Below, in pieces: positions 1 to 8,184 of a DNA stretch of 20,556 nt (positions within the stretch are counted from its first letter, which is position 1; each line of letters starts with the position of its first letter). The DNA is from Deltaproteobacteria bacterium UBA5756 (GTDB lineage: Bacteria > Desulfobacterota > Syntrophorhabdia > Syntrophorhabdales > Syntrophorhabdaceae). The notes beneath the pieces are model-generated. The model worked only from the letters and a program-made list of their open reading frames with translations, was not told where the DNA came from and searched no databases. A program made the translations under genes and the position numbers. The DNA is taken from the NCBI GenBank assembly GCA_002418985.1, contig DIFE01000123.1, positions 56,617 to 77,172 of the forward strand, written 5' to 3'.

Positions 1-15
1 GCAATTCTTTTAAGG

Positions 16-84
16 CTTCCTCCTATCCTCTCTTCTCTGCCTCCAGCGAACCCCCGAAAGGGGGTAAAGCGGGCGTGAGACAGT
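16..84 (+). repeat. Left copy of terminal inverted repeat with internal hairpin
   Basis: The core is TGCCTCCAGCGAACCCCC (38-55), a GAAA loop, GGGGGT (60-65), four bases, then CGGGCGTGAGA (70-80). ACCCCC/GGGGGT forms a perfect 6-bp stem with a GNRA-type tetraloop. The same 43-base core occurs in reverse complement at 20474-20516 with five differences, all purine transitions on this strand. An outer CTTCCTCCT (16-24) is also shared. No gene is visible in 1-188. Most likely a copy of a dispersed intergenic repeat; a bidirectional terminator role is possible but there is no T-run. Confidence 0.75.
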
Positions 85-151
85 CTTTCGGAAGAGGGAT
101 TTGGGCAACAGACCGAAGAAAGTTGATGACGCAAAACCCGAAGCCTGAGAC

Positions 152-180
152 TTGAAACCTTTACCTGTCTCTGGTATCAT
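152..180 (+). promoter_or_regulatory. Predicted sigma-70 promoter of the 189-8505 gene cluster
   Basis: TTGAAA (152-157, 5/6 match to -35) is followed by a 17-base spacer and TATCAT (175-180, 5/6 match to -10). Only 8 bases separate the -10 box from the ATG at 189, so transcription would start at or next to the start codon. No Shine-Dalgarno sequence is present in those bases. Confidence 0.6.
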
Positions 181-188
181 AAACCCCT

Positions 189-1133
189 ATGTCACTTACC
201 GGCATTGATAACGAAAGGGTTAAGCTTATCATGGTGGGAGGCAAGGGCGGGGTCGGCAAGACGACCTGCGCCGCCGCCATTGCCTTGAAACTGGCCCGGG
301 AAGGCAGGAAGGTTCTCATCATTACCAGCGACCCGGCGCCTTCGCTTTCTGACATATTCGAAAAGGACATAGGCGACAGGGAAACACGGATTGACGATAC
401 CTGTGAACTCTGCGGACTCGAGGTGTCATCGGACATCGTTCTTTCCCGGTGGAAAGAACGTTTCGGACCGGAGATTTACGAGGTTGTCTCATCTTTTGCC
501 AGCGTCGATTATGATTTTGTGGAGTACATAGGCACTGCTCCCGGGATCGAAGAAGAATACATGCTCAATTACATTATGGAACTCGTGGAGGGCGGAACCT
601 ACGATGTCGTCGTGTGGGACACGGCCCCCGCGGGTCATACATTGAGGCTCCTCAAACTGCCTGAACTCTTCCTTTCCCACATGGAGGCAGCCACGAAGTT
701 CTACATGAGCATGTACGGCTATATCGAAAAAATGAAGGACACCATGCGCCTCAAGGAATCAAAGAAGACACTCCTTCAAATAATAGCCGGTTGGGAGGCC
801 CTTTCCGAACGCATCGGGGAGTTTATCAGGGACGGAGCGTCAGTCAAATATCTCATCGTCACAATCCCCGAGGCCCTGGGCGTGAAAATGACGAACCGCG
901 TGATCGGCGAACTCGAACAGAACCGTCTCGCCGTCGAAAATATTGTCATCAATAACGTGGTGCGCAACGCCGATTGCGAATTTCACCGGCTTCGCAAGAC
1001 CATGCAGGAACAGTATATCGAAGAATTGCAGCAGACATACAGGGGCAAGAATCTCACCACGCTGTATCTCGAGGCCTTTGAAATAAAAGGCATGGAAAAG
1101 ATCGCCGGTGTAGCCCGGGCCCTCTTCGGATAG
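189..1133 (+). CDS. ArsA/Get3-family anion-transporting-type ATPase
   Basis: Single-domain 314-residue P-loop ATPase of the ArsA/GET3 class (SIMIBI NTPases). A deviant Walker A GKGGVGKTT lies at residues 18-26, switch I DPAPSLSD near 48-55, and the family-diagnostic DTAPAGHTLRLL at 144-155. In Get3 and ArsA relatives a C-x-x-C pair lies before the C-terminal helices; here the matching stretch reads C263-E-F-H266, so one metal or dimer cysteine is replaced by His. No arsenic genes (arsB, arsD, arsR) are nearby, so an arsenite pump role is not supported; substrate or client is unknown. It is the first gene of a nine-gene run and overlaps the alternative GTG start of rsmD. The ATG lies 8 bases past a predicted -10 box and lacks a ribosome site, suggesting leaderless translation. 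Confidence 0.88.
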   Translation: MSLTGIDNERVKLIMVGGKGGVGKTTCAAAIALKLAREGRKVLIITSDPAPSLSDIFEKDIGDRETRIDDTCELCGLEVSSDIVLSRWKERFGPEIYEVVSSFASVDYDFVEYIGTAPGIEEEYMLNYIMELVEGGTYDVVVWDTAPAGHTLRLLKLPELFLSHMEAATKFYMSMYGYIEKMKDTMRLKESKKTLLQIIAGWEALSERIGEFIRDGASVKYLIVTIPEALGVKMTNRVIGELEQNRLAVENIVINNVVRNADCEFHRLRKTMQEQYIEELQQTYRGKNLTTLYLEAFEIKGMEKIAGVARALFG

Positions 1134-1138
1134 TGCCG

Positions 1139-1714
1139 ATGGCGACATTGCGCATTACAGGCGGCAGGCTCAACGGGATGTCAATCAGCGTGCTGCCCGG
1201 CGATGTGGCCCGGTACACGTCCTCGAAGGTCAGACAGGCCATCTTCAACATGCTTGGAAGCGTCGAGGGCATGTCGGTGCTCGATCTCTTCGCTGGCTCA
1301 GGTTCGTTCTCAATAGAGGCGCTGAGCCGGGGAGCGGCCTCGGCGACGCTCGTCGAGGCGAACGGGAGAATGACGGACCTTATCGGAAAGAACCTTTCAA
1401 AAACGGCTCTAAATAAATATTGCCAAGTGTTCCATATGGATGTAAGATATGCAGTCCCTTTACTATATGGGAGGAAGCGCGTGTATGATATCATTTTCAT
1501 GGATCCTCCTTATGAGATGGGGTATGTAGCGCAAGCGATGGCACTTCTTGAGACACATCCCCTTTATACTGCCCACACCATCACCATAGCCGAGTATTCC
1601 AGACGCGAAAACGATTCCCTGTCCCTTTTCGAGGGCTTCCCCGGCGCAAAGACAAGAAAATACGGAGACACTGTAATTTCGATATTCAGACGCATCAGAG
1701 ATTCCGGTGCATAA
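1139..1714 (+). CDS. rsmD: 16S rRNA (guanine(966)-N(2))-methyltransferase
   Basis: Cytoplasmic SAM-dependent methyltransferase expected to methylate G966 of 16S rRNA during 30S assembly. The SAM-binding motif I is DLFAGSG, followed by SIEALSRGAASATLVE; the catalytic N6/N2-type motif is MDPPY near residues 121-125. Length (191 aa) is typical of RsmD. I chose the ATG at 1139 because the product then begins MATLRITGG like relatives; a GTG at 1133 that overlaps the TAG of the upstream gene is an equally possible, translationally coupled start (193 aa). It lies 9 bases before coaD; the rsmD-coaD pair is a very common bacterial arrangement, which supports both calls. Confidence 0.92.
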   Translation: MATLRITGGRLNGMSISVLPGDVARYTSSKVRQAIFNMLGSVEGMSVLDLFAGSGSFSIEALSRGAASATLVEANGRMTDLIGKNLSKTALNKYCQVFHMDVRYAVPLLYGRKRVYDIIFMDPPYEMGYVAQAMALLETHPLYTAHTITIAEYSRRENDSLSLFEGFPGAKTRKYGDTVISIFRRIRDSGA

Positions 1715-1723
1715 GGAGAGACG

Positions 1724-2212
1724 ATGAAACAAAAGCTCGCTGTATACCCTGGTTCTTTTGATCCCGTTACGTTTGGCCACCTCGACATCCTCACGCGAGG
1801 ACTTGAACTTTTCGATAAGGTCATCATAGCCATCGCCTACAATATCGAGAAAAAAGGTCTCTTTACGTTCGAAGAGCGAAAAGAGCTTATCCAGCAATCG
1901 ATCAATGGAAACAGCAATATCATTATCGATAGTTTTGACGGGTTGCTTATCGACTATGTAAAAAAGGTGGACGCGCGCTTCGTTATCAGGGGCCTTCGCG
2001 CCATGAGCGATTTTGAATATGAGTTTCAAATGGCCTCGATCAATAGAACTTTGAACCCCGATATGGATACCCTTTTCATGATGACCAGCAAGGACTATTT
2101 TTTCATAAGCTCCAGAACGATCAAGGAAGTTGCTGAATTCCATGGCTCTGTCTCCGGTTTCGTCCCCGCTCCTGTTGAAAAGAGACTTAAGGAGATCTTT
2201 GACGTGCGATGA
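1724..2212 (+). CDS. coaD: Phosphopantetheine adenylyltransferase
   Basis: Catalyses 4'-phosphopantetheine + ATP to dephospho-CoA + pyrophosphate, the fourth step of CoA synthesis. The nucleotidyltransferase start YPGSFDPVTFGHLD contains the T-x-G-H motif (residues 16-19), RGLRAMSDFEYE is the conserved substrate-binding segment, and ISSRTIKEVAEFHG is the C-terminal ATP-binding ISSxxR motif. The 162-residue length is normal. A good ribosome site (AAGGAGA) lies just before the ATG. The stop codon overlaps the NfeD gene start (ATGA), so the two are translationally coupled. coaBC, which makes this enzyme's substrate, lies further down the same gene run. Confidence 0.96.
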   Translation: MKQKLAVYPGSFDPVTFGHLDILTRGLELFDKVIIAIAYNIEKKGLFTFEERKELIQQSINGNSNIIIDSFDGLLIDYVKKVDARFVIRGLRAMSDFEYEFQMASINRTLNPDMDTLFMMTSKDYFFISSRTIKEVAEFHGSVSGFVPAPVEKRLKEIFDVR

Positions 2213-3498
2213 AGAAGCCAGGCATAATTTTTCTACTTGTCGTCTTCCTCCTTTTCTGCGCAGTTCTCTCTCAGGCAAAAGACGTTTACACCGTCCGTAT
2301 AAACGGTGCCATCAACCCGCCCGTTGCCGGTTTTCTTGGGGAATGTATTGAAAAGGCGGCGAAGAACGACGCAGAGGCCCTGGTGGTTCTTCTCGATACG
2401 CCGGGGGGGCTTGATTCTTCAATGCGCGACATCGTGAAGGACATAATGGATGCAGCCGTCCCTGTTGTCGTTTATGTCGCTCCGTCCGGTGCGCGGGCGG
2501 CCTCGGCGGGGGCAATCATCCTTTTGGCCTCCCACGTGGCGGCCATGGCCCCGGGGACCAACACCGGAGCGGCACACCCCGTCAATATCGGCAAGGAAAA
2601 AACCGATGAAGTGATGATGAAGAAGGTGGTCAGCGACGCGGAGGCATATTCAAAGAGCATCGCCGCGAAAAGGGGAAGGAATGTCGACTTTGCCGCAAAA
2701 GCGGTGACGGAAAGCATTTCCATAGCAGCGAAGGACGCCCTGGCGCAGAAGGTCATCGATGTAGTCGCCGATTCCACCGACGACCTATTGACCCAGATAG
2801 ATGGCAGAACGGTAGAGACGAAGAAGGGCAGAGTGGTTCTGCATACAAAGGGAGCGAAGAAAGTCGAGATCCCGATGCCTTTCAAATTCCGGTTTCTTGC
2901 CTATGTCAGCGACCCCAATGTGGCCTATATCCTCATGATGATAGGGATATACGGGATCCTCTTTGAATTCTACAGTCCGGGAACGATCTTTCCCGGCGTC
3001 ATCGGAGGTATTTCGCTCATACTGGCGCTTTACGCGTTTCAGGCAATACCGATCAGTTATGCGGGGCTTGCCTTGATCCTCCTGGGTATCGTATTCTTTA
3101 TACTGGAGGTCAAGATAGTAAGCCACGGTCTTTTGGGTATTGCCGGAATTGTGTCTGTCATTATCGGTTCGGTAATGCTTGTCGATCTTCCCGGCAGCCC
3201 TCTGGCCATATCGTTCGGGAGCATTCTTATCGTCGCCGTTGTATCGGCCATATTTGTTTTCGGTATACTTTCCTTTGCCGTGAAGGCGCAGCTTTCCCGG
3301 GTCAAAACAGGATCCGAGGGTTTTCTCGGGGAGAGCGGGATTGCCCGGACGGATATCGCCGCCGGGGGGAAAGGGAAAGTCATGGTTCATGGTGAGCTTT
3401 GGACGGCCATTGGTGATGAAGCACTGCATGAAGGCGAAGAAGTTGTTGTCACCGCCGTCAAAGGGCTTACCGTCAAGGTAAGAAAAAAAGGAGGGTAA
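2209..3498 (+). CDS. NfeD-family membrane-bound serine protease (ClpP-class)
   Basis: Long-form NfeD protein (429 aa). A signal peptide or first membrane helix spans residues 1-24. A ClpP/SppA-like protease domain spans about 27-225, with LLDTPGGLD at 61-69, the nucleophile Ser99 in RAASAG, and Lys138/139 in MMKKV as general base; the Ser-Lys dyad spacing resembles that of archaeal PH1510. Several membrane helices follow (about 230-350), then a C-terminal soluble OB-fold NfeD domain (about 365-427, with GxGKVxVxGELWxA). Relatives cleave the hydrophobic C-terminus of their partner slipin, and that partner is encoded 4 bases downstream. The start overlaps coaD by four bases and is preceded by AAGGAGA. 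Confidence 0.92.
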   Translation: MKKPGIIFLLVVFLLFCAVLSQAKDVYTVRINGAINPPVAGFLGECIEKAAKNDAEALVVLLDTPGGLDSSMRDIVKDIMDAAVPVVVYVAPSGARAASAGAIILLASHVAAMAPGTNTGAAHPVNIGKEKTDEVMMKKVVSDAEAYSKSIAAKRGRNVDFAAKAVTESISIAAKDALAQKVIDVVADSTDDLLTQIDGRTVETKKGRVVLHTKGAKKVEIPMPFKFRFLAYVSDPNVAYILMMIGIYGILFEFYSPGTIFPGVIGGISLILALYAFQAIPISYAGLALILLGIVFFILEVKIVSHGLLGIAGIVSVIIGSVMLVDLPGSPLAISFGSILIVAVVSAIFVFGILSFAVKAQLSRVKTGSEGFLGESGIARTDIAAGGKGKVMVHGELWTAIGDEALHEGEEVVVTAVKGLTVKVRKKGG

Positions 3499-3502
3499 CC
3501 AT

Positions 3503-4258
3503 ATGTTTTCAATTCCGATCCTGTTCATCGTCGTCATCGTCGTATTTTTTCTGTTCAGTGCGATAAAGATACTTAATGAATATGAAAGGGGTGTCATCTT
3601 CAGGCTCGGCAGGGTGCTCGGTATCCCCAAGGGGCCGGGTCTCATCATACTCATCCCCATCATCGACCGTATGGTGAAGGTGAGTCTGAGGACCGTCGTC
3701 CTCGACATACCCCCCCAGGACGTCATTACCCGCGACAACGTTTCGATCAAGGTGAACGCCGTGGTCTATTTCCGCGTGGTCGAGCCGCTCAAGGCGATCA
3801 TTGACGTGGAAAACTTTCTGTACGCAACAAGCCAGCTTTCACAGACCACTTTAAGAAGTGTTCTCGGGCAGGCCGAACTTGACGATCTCCTTTCGCACAG
3901 GGAACAATTGAACGAAAGACTGCAGGAGATCCTTGATACGCATACGGAACCCTGGGGCATAAAGGTGTCCAACGTTGAAGTAAAAAACGTCGACCTTCCT
4001 CAGGAGATGCAGAGGGCGATTGCACGTCAGGCGGAGGCGGAGAGGGAGAGGAGAGCGAAGGTCATCAGTGCCGAAGGCGAATTCCAGGCGGCCACGAAGC
4101 TCTCGCAGGCATCGGAAATCCTTTCCCAGAATCCGATGTCGCTGCAGCTAAGGTATCTGCAGACACTCATAGAGGTTTCAACGGAAAAAAACTCAACCAT
4201 AATTTTTCCGCTGCCCATAGACCTCATTAAGATGTTTATGGACAAATTAGGCAAATAA
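3503..4258 (+). CDS. Slipin / stomatin-like SPFH-domain membrane protein
   Basis: A 251-residue protein with one N-terminal membrane helix (about 3-22) and an SPFH/band-7 domain (about 25-180: NEYERGVIFRLGR, GPGLIILIPIIDRM, VVLDIPPQDVITRDNV). A coiled region rich in Ala, Glu and Arg follows (about 175-215, RQAEAERERRAKVISAEGE), then a short hydrophobic tail. Slipins oligomerise in the inner membrane and organise lipid or protein microdomains; they are typically co-encoded with long NfeD proteases, as here. The ATG has a very strong ribosome site (AAAGGAGGGTAAC), probably giving much more slipin than protease from the same mRNA. Confidence 0.93.
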   Translation: MFSIPILFIVVIVVFFLFSAIKILNEYERGVIFRLGRVLGIPKGPGLIILIPIIDRMVKVSLRTVVLDIPPQDVITRDNVSIKVNAVVYFRVVEPLKAIIDVENFLYATSQLSQTTLRSVLGQAELDDLLSHREQLNERLQEILDTHTEPWGIKVSNVEVKNVDLPQEMQRAIARQAEAERERRAKVISAEGEFQAATKLSQASEILSQNPMSLQLRYLQTLIEVSTEKNSTIIFPLPIDLIKMFMDKLGK

Positions 4259-4278
4259 ACTAAGGAAATTCGTAGAAT

Positions 4279-5466
4279 ATGAAAAAATTGTTTCTATTTT
4301 TTATCGCGATATCGTTGTGTCTCGTCACTGCTACAGGATATGCAGCGGCCAGGAAGGCCGTCAATAAGAAAGCTACGGCCGTCAGGAGCACCAAGGAAGC
4401 CGTGCCTTCCTCCAGAGCTTTTATTATCGTCGAGGCCGACGGGGGGAAGATGATCGACGGGAGCAACGTACGCGAGAAGCGGGCCCCGGCCAGCATTACG
4501 AAGCTCATGGTCGCCTATGTGGTCATGGAAAGACTCGCCACGGGAGGCATTAAACTCACCGATACGATTACTGTCTCGAAAGAGGCGTCACAAATAGGCG
4601 GAAGCCAGGTCTACCTCAAGGAGGGTGAAACCTTCACCCTCGAGGAACTCATGAAGGCAATGATGGTAGCCTCCGGCAATGATGCAGCCTATGCCATCAG
4701 CGAGCACGTGGCAGGCAGCAGGGATGAGATGGTGAAGCTCATGAACGCGCAGGCCAGGGCACTCGGGCTTTCCGATACGGAGTTTCACACTGTCCACGGC
4801 CTGCCGCCGGCAAAAGGCGAAAAAGAAGACCAGACCTCCTGCAACGATCTTGCAGTCCTGGCCCGGGAGCTCCTCAAGAATCCGAAGATACTCCAATGGA
4901 CATCCATCCAGACCGATACCTTCAGGGACGGCAAGTTTACCCTGACCAACACCAACAAGCTTCTCGGTAAGTTTTCAGGTACGGACGGTCTGAAGACGGG
5001 TTATTACTCTCAGACAGGGTTTAACATCGTCGCAACGGCGAAACGGGGCGAGATGAGATTTATCACCGTGGTGATGGGCAGTCCGACAGGAAAGATACGC
5101 GACTCTCTGGCCATGGAAAAGTTGCAAAAGGCCTTTGCCCAGTATAAAATGATGAACGTTGTCAAGAAGGGAGAAGTAATCGAACAGGATGTCTTTCTCG
5201 TCGACGGTAAATACAGAAAAATGAAAGGAGTGACCGAGAAGAGTTTCCTCTACCCGATGGCTGTTGACAAAAAGAGTGCCGTGACGAAGGAGATTCTCCT
5301 GCCCGAGCGGGTGAAGGGGGAGATCAGGGAAGGGCAAAGGCTGGGAGAGTTGGTGGTAAAGCTTGACGGCCAGGTAATCGGCAAAGTCAACATCATTTCT
5401 CCTGTATACGTGCCGAAGGCAAATCTCTTCACGAGATTAATCAGGAGACTCGGTCTCAACATTTAA
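4279..5466 (+). CDS. D-alanyl-D-alanine carboxypeptidase (penicillin-binding protein 5/6 type)
   Basis: Periplasmic peptidoglycan D,D-carboxypeptidase of the DacA/DacC (peptidase S11) family, trimming the terminal D-Ala of pentapeptides. A signal peptide covers about 1-23 (cleavage after GYA or AAA). The three active-site motifs are all present: S72-I-T-K75, S132-G-N, and K239-T-G. A C-terminal beta-rich domain (about 300-375) precedes TRLIRRLGLNI, which looks like the amphipathic helix that holds these enzymes to the outer face of the inner membrane. Length (395 aa) fits the family. It lies 20 bases after the slipin gene and one base before the coaBC start. Which paralogue it is (dacA, dacC or dacF) cannot be settled from sequence alone. 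Confidence 0.93.
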   Translation: MKKLFLFFIAISLCLVTATGYAAARKAVNKKATAVRSTKEAVPSSRAFIIVEADGGKMIDGSNVREKRAPASITKLMVAYVVMERLATGGIKLTDTITVSKEASQIGGSQVYLKEGETFTLEELMKAMMVASGNDAAYAISEHVAGSRDEMVKLMNAQARALGLSDTEFHTVHGLPPAKGEKEDQTSCNDLAVLARELLKNPKILQWTSIQTDTFRDGKFTLTNTNKLLGKFSGTDGLKTGYYSQTGFNIVATAKRGEMRFITVVMGSPTGKIRDSLAMEKLQKAFAQYKMMNVVKKGEVIEQDVFLVDGKYRKMKGVTEKSFLYPMAVDKKSAVTKEILLPERVKGEIREGQRLGELVVKLDGQVIGKVNIISPVYVPKANLFTRLIRRLGLNI

Positions 5467-5467
5467 A

Positions 5468-6718
5468 ATGATTGACATACAATTCAGTATGCTGCGCAAC
5501 AAAGAGATCATCGTCGGCATTACGGGCGGCATTGCGGCGTACAAGACGGCGGAGCTGATCAGGCTGCTCACGAAGCACGGCGCCAACGTTCACGTCGTCA
5601 TGACGAAAAACGCCATGCAGTTTGTCACGCCGCTTACCTTTCAGACTTTGTCCGGAAACCCTGTCATTCATGAAATGTTCGAACTTTTTCGGGGGTCCAA
5701 GATAGGTCACATCGCTCTTTCCGACATAGCGGACCTGCTCGTTATCGCTCCCGCGACGGCAAATATCATCGGGAAGATAGCAAACGGCATAGCTGATGAT
5801 TTCTTGACGACCATGGTTATGGCAACAACGGTACCCGTGTTTTTCGTGCCTTCGATGAATACCAAGATGTGGTCGAGCAAGATGGTGCAAGCCAATCTTC
5901 AGAAGCTTAGAGATGCCGGCTATGAATTGATGGAACCTGCGAGCGGTGACCTTGCCTGTGGTACGGAAGGCAAGGGACGGCTTCCGGGTTTAGAGGAGAT
6001 CATCGAAAGGATCGAGGACATCTTCACGGAAAAGGACCTGCGCTCTGAACGGATTATGGTCACAGCGGGGCCGACCACGGAATACATCGACCCCGTGCGG
6101 TGCATCACGAACAGGTCTTCGGGGAAGATGGGCTACGCGATCGCAAAGATGGCCAGGAGACGGGGGGCCGAGGTGGTGCTTGTCACGGGAGAGACATCGA
6201 TACCCGTGCCGCGCAGCGACGTTACGACCGTACGGGTCGTAACGGCCTGCGATATGAGGGACGCCGTGATGCAGTACCATAAGGACTGCACGATAATCAT
6301 AAAAGCGGCCGCTGTCGCCGATTTCAAATGCAGAAATGAGAATTGCCAGAAGATCAAGAAGAAGGGCGATGCCAACATGATAACGCTAGAGCTCGAGAAG
6401 AACCCCGACATCGTAGCGGAACTCTGCCAGATAAAAGGCGACAGGATCGTGGTAGGTTTCGCCGCCGAGACGGAGAATATCATAGAGCACGCCATCGAGA
6501 AGCTCAAGAGAAAGGATCTTGATCTTATCGTGGCAAATAACGTTGCCCAGCAGGGCATCGGATTCGGATCCGAAGACAATGAAGTGACTATTATCGATCG
6601 TTCGGGTGCTACCAAACAGGTGCCGCGTTTGAGCAAAGACGAAATTGCCCATATTATCCTCGATTCAGTGAAGAAACTCATAAAGAAACGCCGCAGATCC
6701 GGGGAAGGTTATTCCTGA
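5468..6718 (+). CDS. coaBC: Bifunctional phosphopantothenoylcysteine decarboxylase / phosphopantothenate-cysteine ligase
   Basis: Performs the second and third steps of CoA synthesis. The N-terminal CoaC flavodoxin-like half (about 10-185) shows GITGGIAAYKTAEL, the catalytic His81 in KIGHIALS, the FMN/substrate motif PSMNTKMW, and PASGDLACGTEGKGRL with Cys164. The C-terminal CoaB half (about 195-410) shows VTAGPTTEYIDPVRCITNRSSGKMG, KAAAVADF and LEKNPDI. Length (416 aa) is typical. The ATG at 5468 follows the upstream stop by one base, but neither it nor the ATG at 5489 has a ribosome site; the latter (MLRNKEIIVG) starts closer to the family norm, so the true product may be 7 residues shorter. 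Together with coaD upstream, three CoA steps are encoded in one gene run. Confidence 0.95.
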   Translation: MIDIQFSMLRNKEIIVGITGGIAAYKTAELIRLLTKHGANVHVVMTKNAMQFVTPLTFQTLSGNPVIHEMFELFRGSKIGHIALSDIADLLVIAPATANIIGKIANGIADDFLTTMVMATTVPVFFVPSMNTKMWSSKMVQANLQKLRDAGYELMEPASGDLACGTEGKGRLPGLEEIIERIEDIFTEKDLRSERIMVTAGPTTEYIDPVRCITNRSSGKMGYAIAKMARRRGAEVVLVTGETSIPVPRSDVTTVRVVTACDMRDAVMQYHKDCTIIIKAAAVADFKCRNENCQKIKKKGDANMITLELEKNPDIVAELCQIKGDRIVVGFAAETENIIEHAIEKLKRKDLDLIVANNVAQQGIGFGSEDNEVTIIDRSGATKQVPRLSKDEIAHIILDSVKKLIKKRRRSGEGYS

Positions 6719-6729
6719 AAGAGACTGAA

Positions 6730-8175
6730 ATGAACCGCCATCCGGATTGTGAGCCCTGTGGTGCCGGGTACCCTCGTATGACGATACCACCATCATATAT
6801 AAAGAAGGGGAAAACAAAGCCCCTGTCTTTTCTGCTTGTTTTCGTGTTCTGCGCCTGCCTTTTTTTGCTTACGTCCCAGGATGCTTTTGGCCAGTATAAA
6901 CGTCCTCAAGTCCAGCAGGATGACAGGGTGGCAGATGTCGTGGAGACGGCGAGCAAGGCGATCGTGAATATCAAAACGGAAGAAATGCTCAAGACCGAAT
7001 CCGAGGAAAAGAAATCGCCATCCCTCTTCAAGAGGTATTTTTCGGGAGAGGATGAGGTGGAAGAGCTTGTCGAGAACATCGGTTCCGGCGTTGTCCTTGA
7101 TCCCAAAGGCATCGTTGTTACCAACGAGCATCTCATCGCCCGGGCCATCAATATCAGGGTGAAGTTCATTAACGGAAAGGAATACGAGGCGTATGTGCTG
7201 GGCAGTGATCCGGAGTATGATATCGCCCTCCTCAAGATTGTCTCCGACAAGACCGATTTTCCACACCTTATCATTGCCGACAAGAAGATCCGTGTCGGAG
7301 AAAAAGCCATAGTCATCGGAAACCCGTACGGTCTGTCGAGCTCCGTTTCCCTTGGCGTGGTAAGCGCACTCGGGAGGAACCTGAGGATCGACAACAAGGT
7401 GTATGCCAATCTCATCCAGACGGATGCAGCGATTAATCCCGGCAACAGCGGAGGCGTTCTTCTCGATGTCAACGGCGCCCCGATGGGCATCGTTACAGCG
7501 ATATACGGCGAAGGCAAGGGCATAGGCTTTGCCATCCCCATGGATGATGTAGTGACGATCCTCTCTGAATTTGTCGAGAACAAATCGGCGCGTCCCATTC
7601 TCGGCCTTTTCATAGAGAGACAGAAGGAAGAGAAGAAAAACTATCTTCTCGTCAACAGGATCATACCGGGCAGCCCCGCCGCAAAATACGGATTCAACGT
7701 CGGCGACAGGATCACCGAGATAAACAAGAGGGTAATACGTGAATCCCTGAAGCTCCAGATTGCTATCCGTTCCGTGATGTCGAAGGGTACATTTCAGCTT
7801 CGCCTCACCCGGGGCGGGAAAAAATATACCGTCAACATCGATGTGTCCGACATAGAGGGTTACACGCCGGAGCCTGTTGACCGGGTTCTATGCGGCATGA
7901 AGGTGGCCCAGATATCGGGATATCCGAAGTTGAAGTATCGCCTGAGAGACAAGGACGGCGTCGTCGTTGTCAAGGTGCTCCCCGGCGGTATCGCCGTGAA
8001 GTCAGGTCTGAAGAAAGGTGACGTCATCGTTAAGATCAACAATAACCCGGTAAAGAACCAGAAGGATTTTGACGCATTCATGATAGAAGGGCTTAAGAGG
8101 AACTACATCCTCTATCAGGTGAAAAGGGATGACAGCCTTTTCTTCTTGCCGGTAAAACTAGATACTCTCCTATAG
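6730..8175 (+). CDS. DegP/HtrA-like periplasmic serine protease with two PDZ domains
   Basis: Envelope quality-control protease of the S1C family. A hydrophobic membrane anchor or signal sits at about residues 31-53. The trypsin-like domain (about 65-290) has the full triad: His134 (VTNEHLIA), Asp164 (YDIALLKI) and Ser240 (NPGNSGG). PDZ1 covers about 295-380 and PDZ2 about 390-475 (GGIAVKSGLKKGDVIVKIN). The start is uncertain: the ATG at 6730 gives a 30-residue polar stretch before the hydrophobic segment, whereas the ATG at 6778 (MTIPPSYIKKGKTK) gives a more normal positively charged signal-peptide start; neither has a good ribosome site. It lies 11 bases after coaBC and 9 before the DUF1844 gene. 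Confidence 0.9.
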   Translation: MNRHPDCEPCGAGYPRMTIPPSYIKKGKTKPLSFLLVFVFCACLFLLTSQDAFGQYKRPQVQQDDRVADVVETASKAIVNIKTEEMLKTESEEKKSPSLFKRYFSGEDEVEELVENIGSGVVLDPKGIVVTNEHLIARAINIRVKFINGKEYEAYVLGSDPEYDIALLKIVSDKTDFPHLIIADKKIRVGEKAIVIGNPYGLSSSVSLGVVSALGRNLRIDNKVYANLIQTDAAINPGNSGGVLLDVNGAPMGIVTAIYGEGKGIGFAIPMDDVVTILSEFVENKSARPILGLFIERQKEEKKNYLLVNRIIPGSPAAKYGFNVGDRITEINKRVIRESLKLQIAIRSVMSKGTFQLRLTRGGKKYTVNIDVSDIEGYTPEPVDRVLCGMKVAQISGYPKLKYRLRDKDGVVVVKVLPGGIAVKSGLKKGDVIVKINNNPVKNQKDFDAFMIEGLKRNYILYQVKRDDSLFFLPVKLDTLL

Positions 8176-8184
8176 GGGGCTGCT

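Noticed and set aside
38..80. End repeat as an insertion-sequence terminal repeat of the whole 20-kb window
   Set aside because: No transposase or integrase lies between the copies and the content is housekeeping; a dispersed intergenic repeat explains it better.
69..180. tRNA or riboswitch upstream of the ArsA-like gene
   Set aside because: I found no cloverleaf, T-loop or known riboswitch core; beyond the repeat only a promoter can be supported.
1463..2278. 271-codon open frame on the minus strand
   Set aside because: It lies opposite rsmD and coaD, which have clear family motifs; the composition is that of an antisense shadow and there is no ribosome site.
2785..3750. 321-codon open frame on the minus strand
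   Set aside because: Antisense to the NfeD and slipin genes; highly charged, low-quality protein with no motif.
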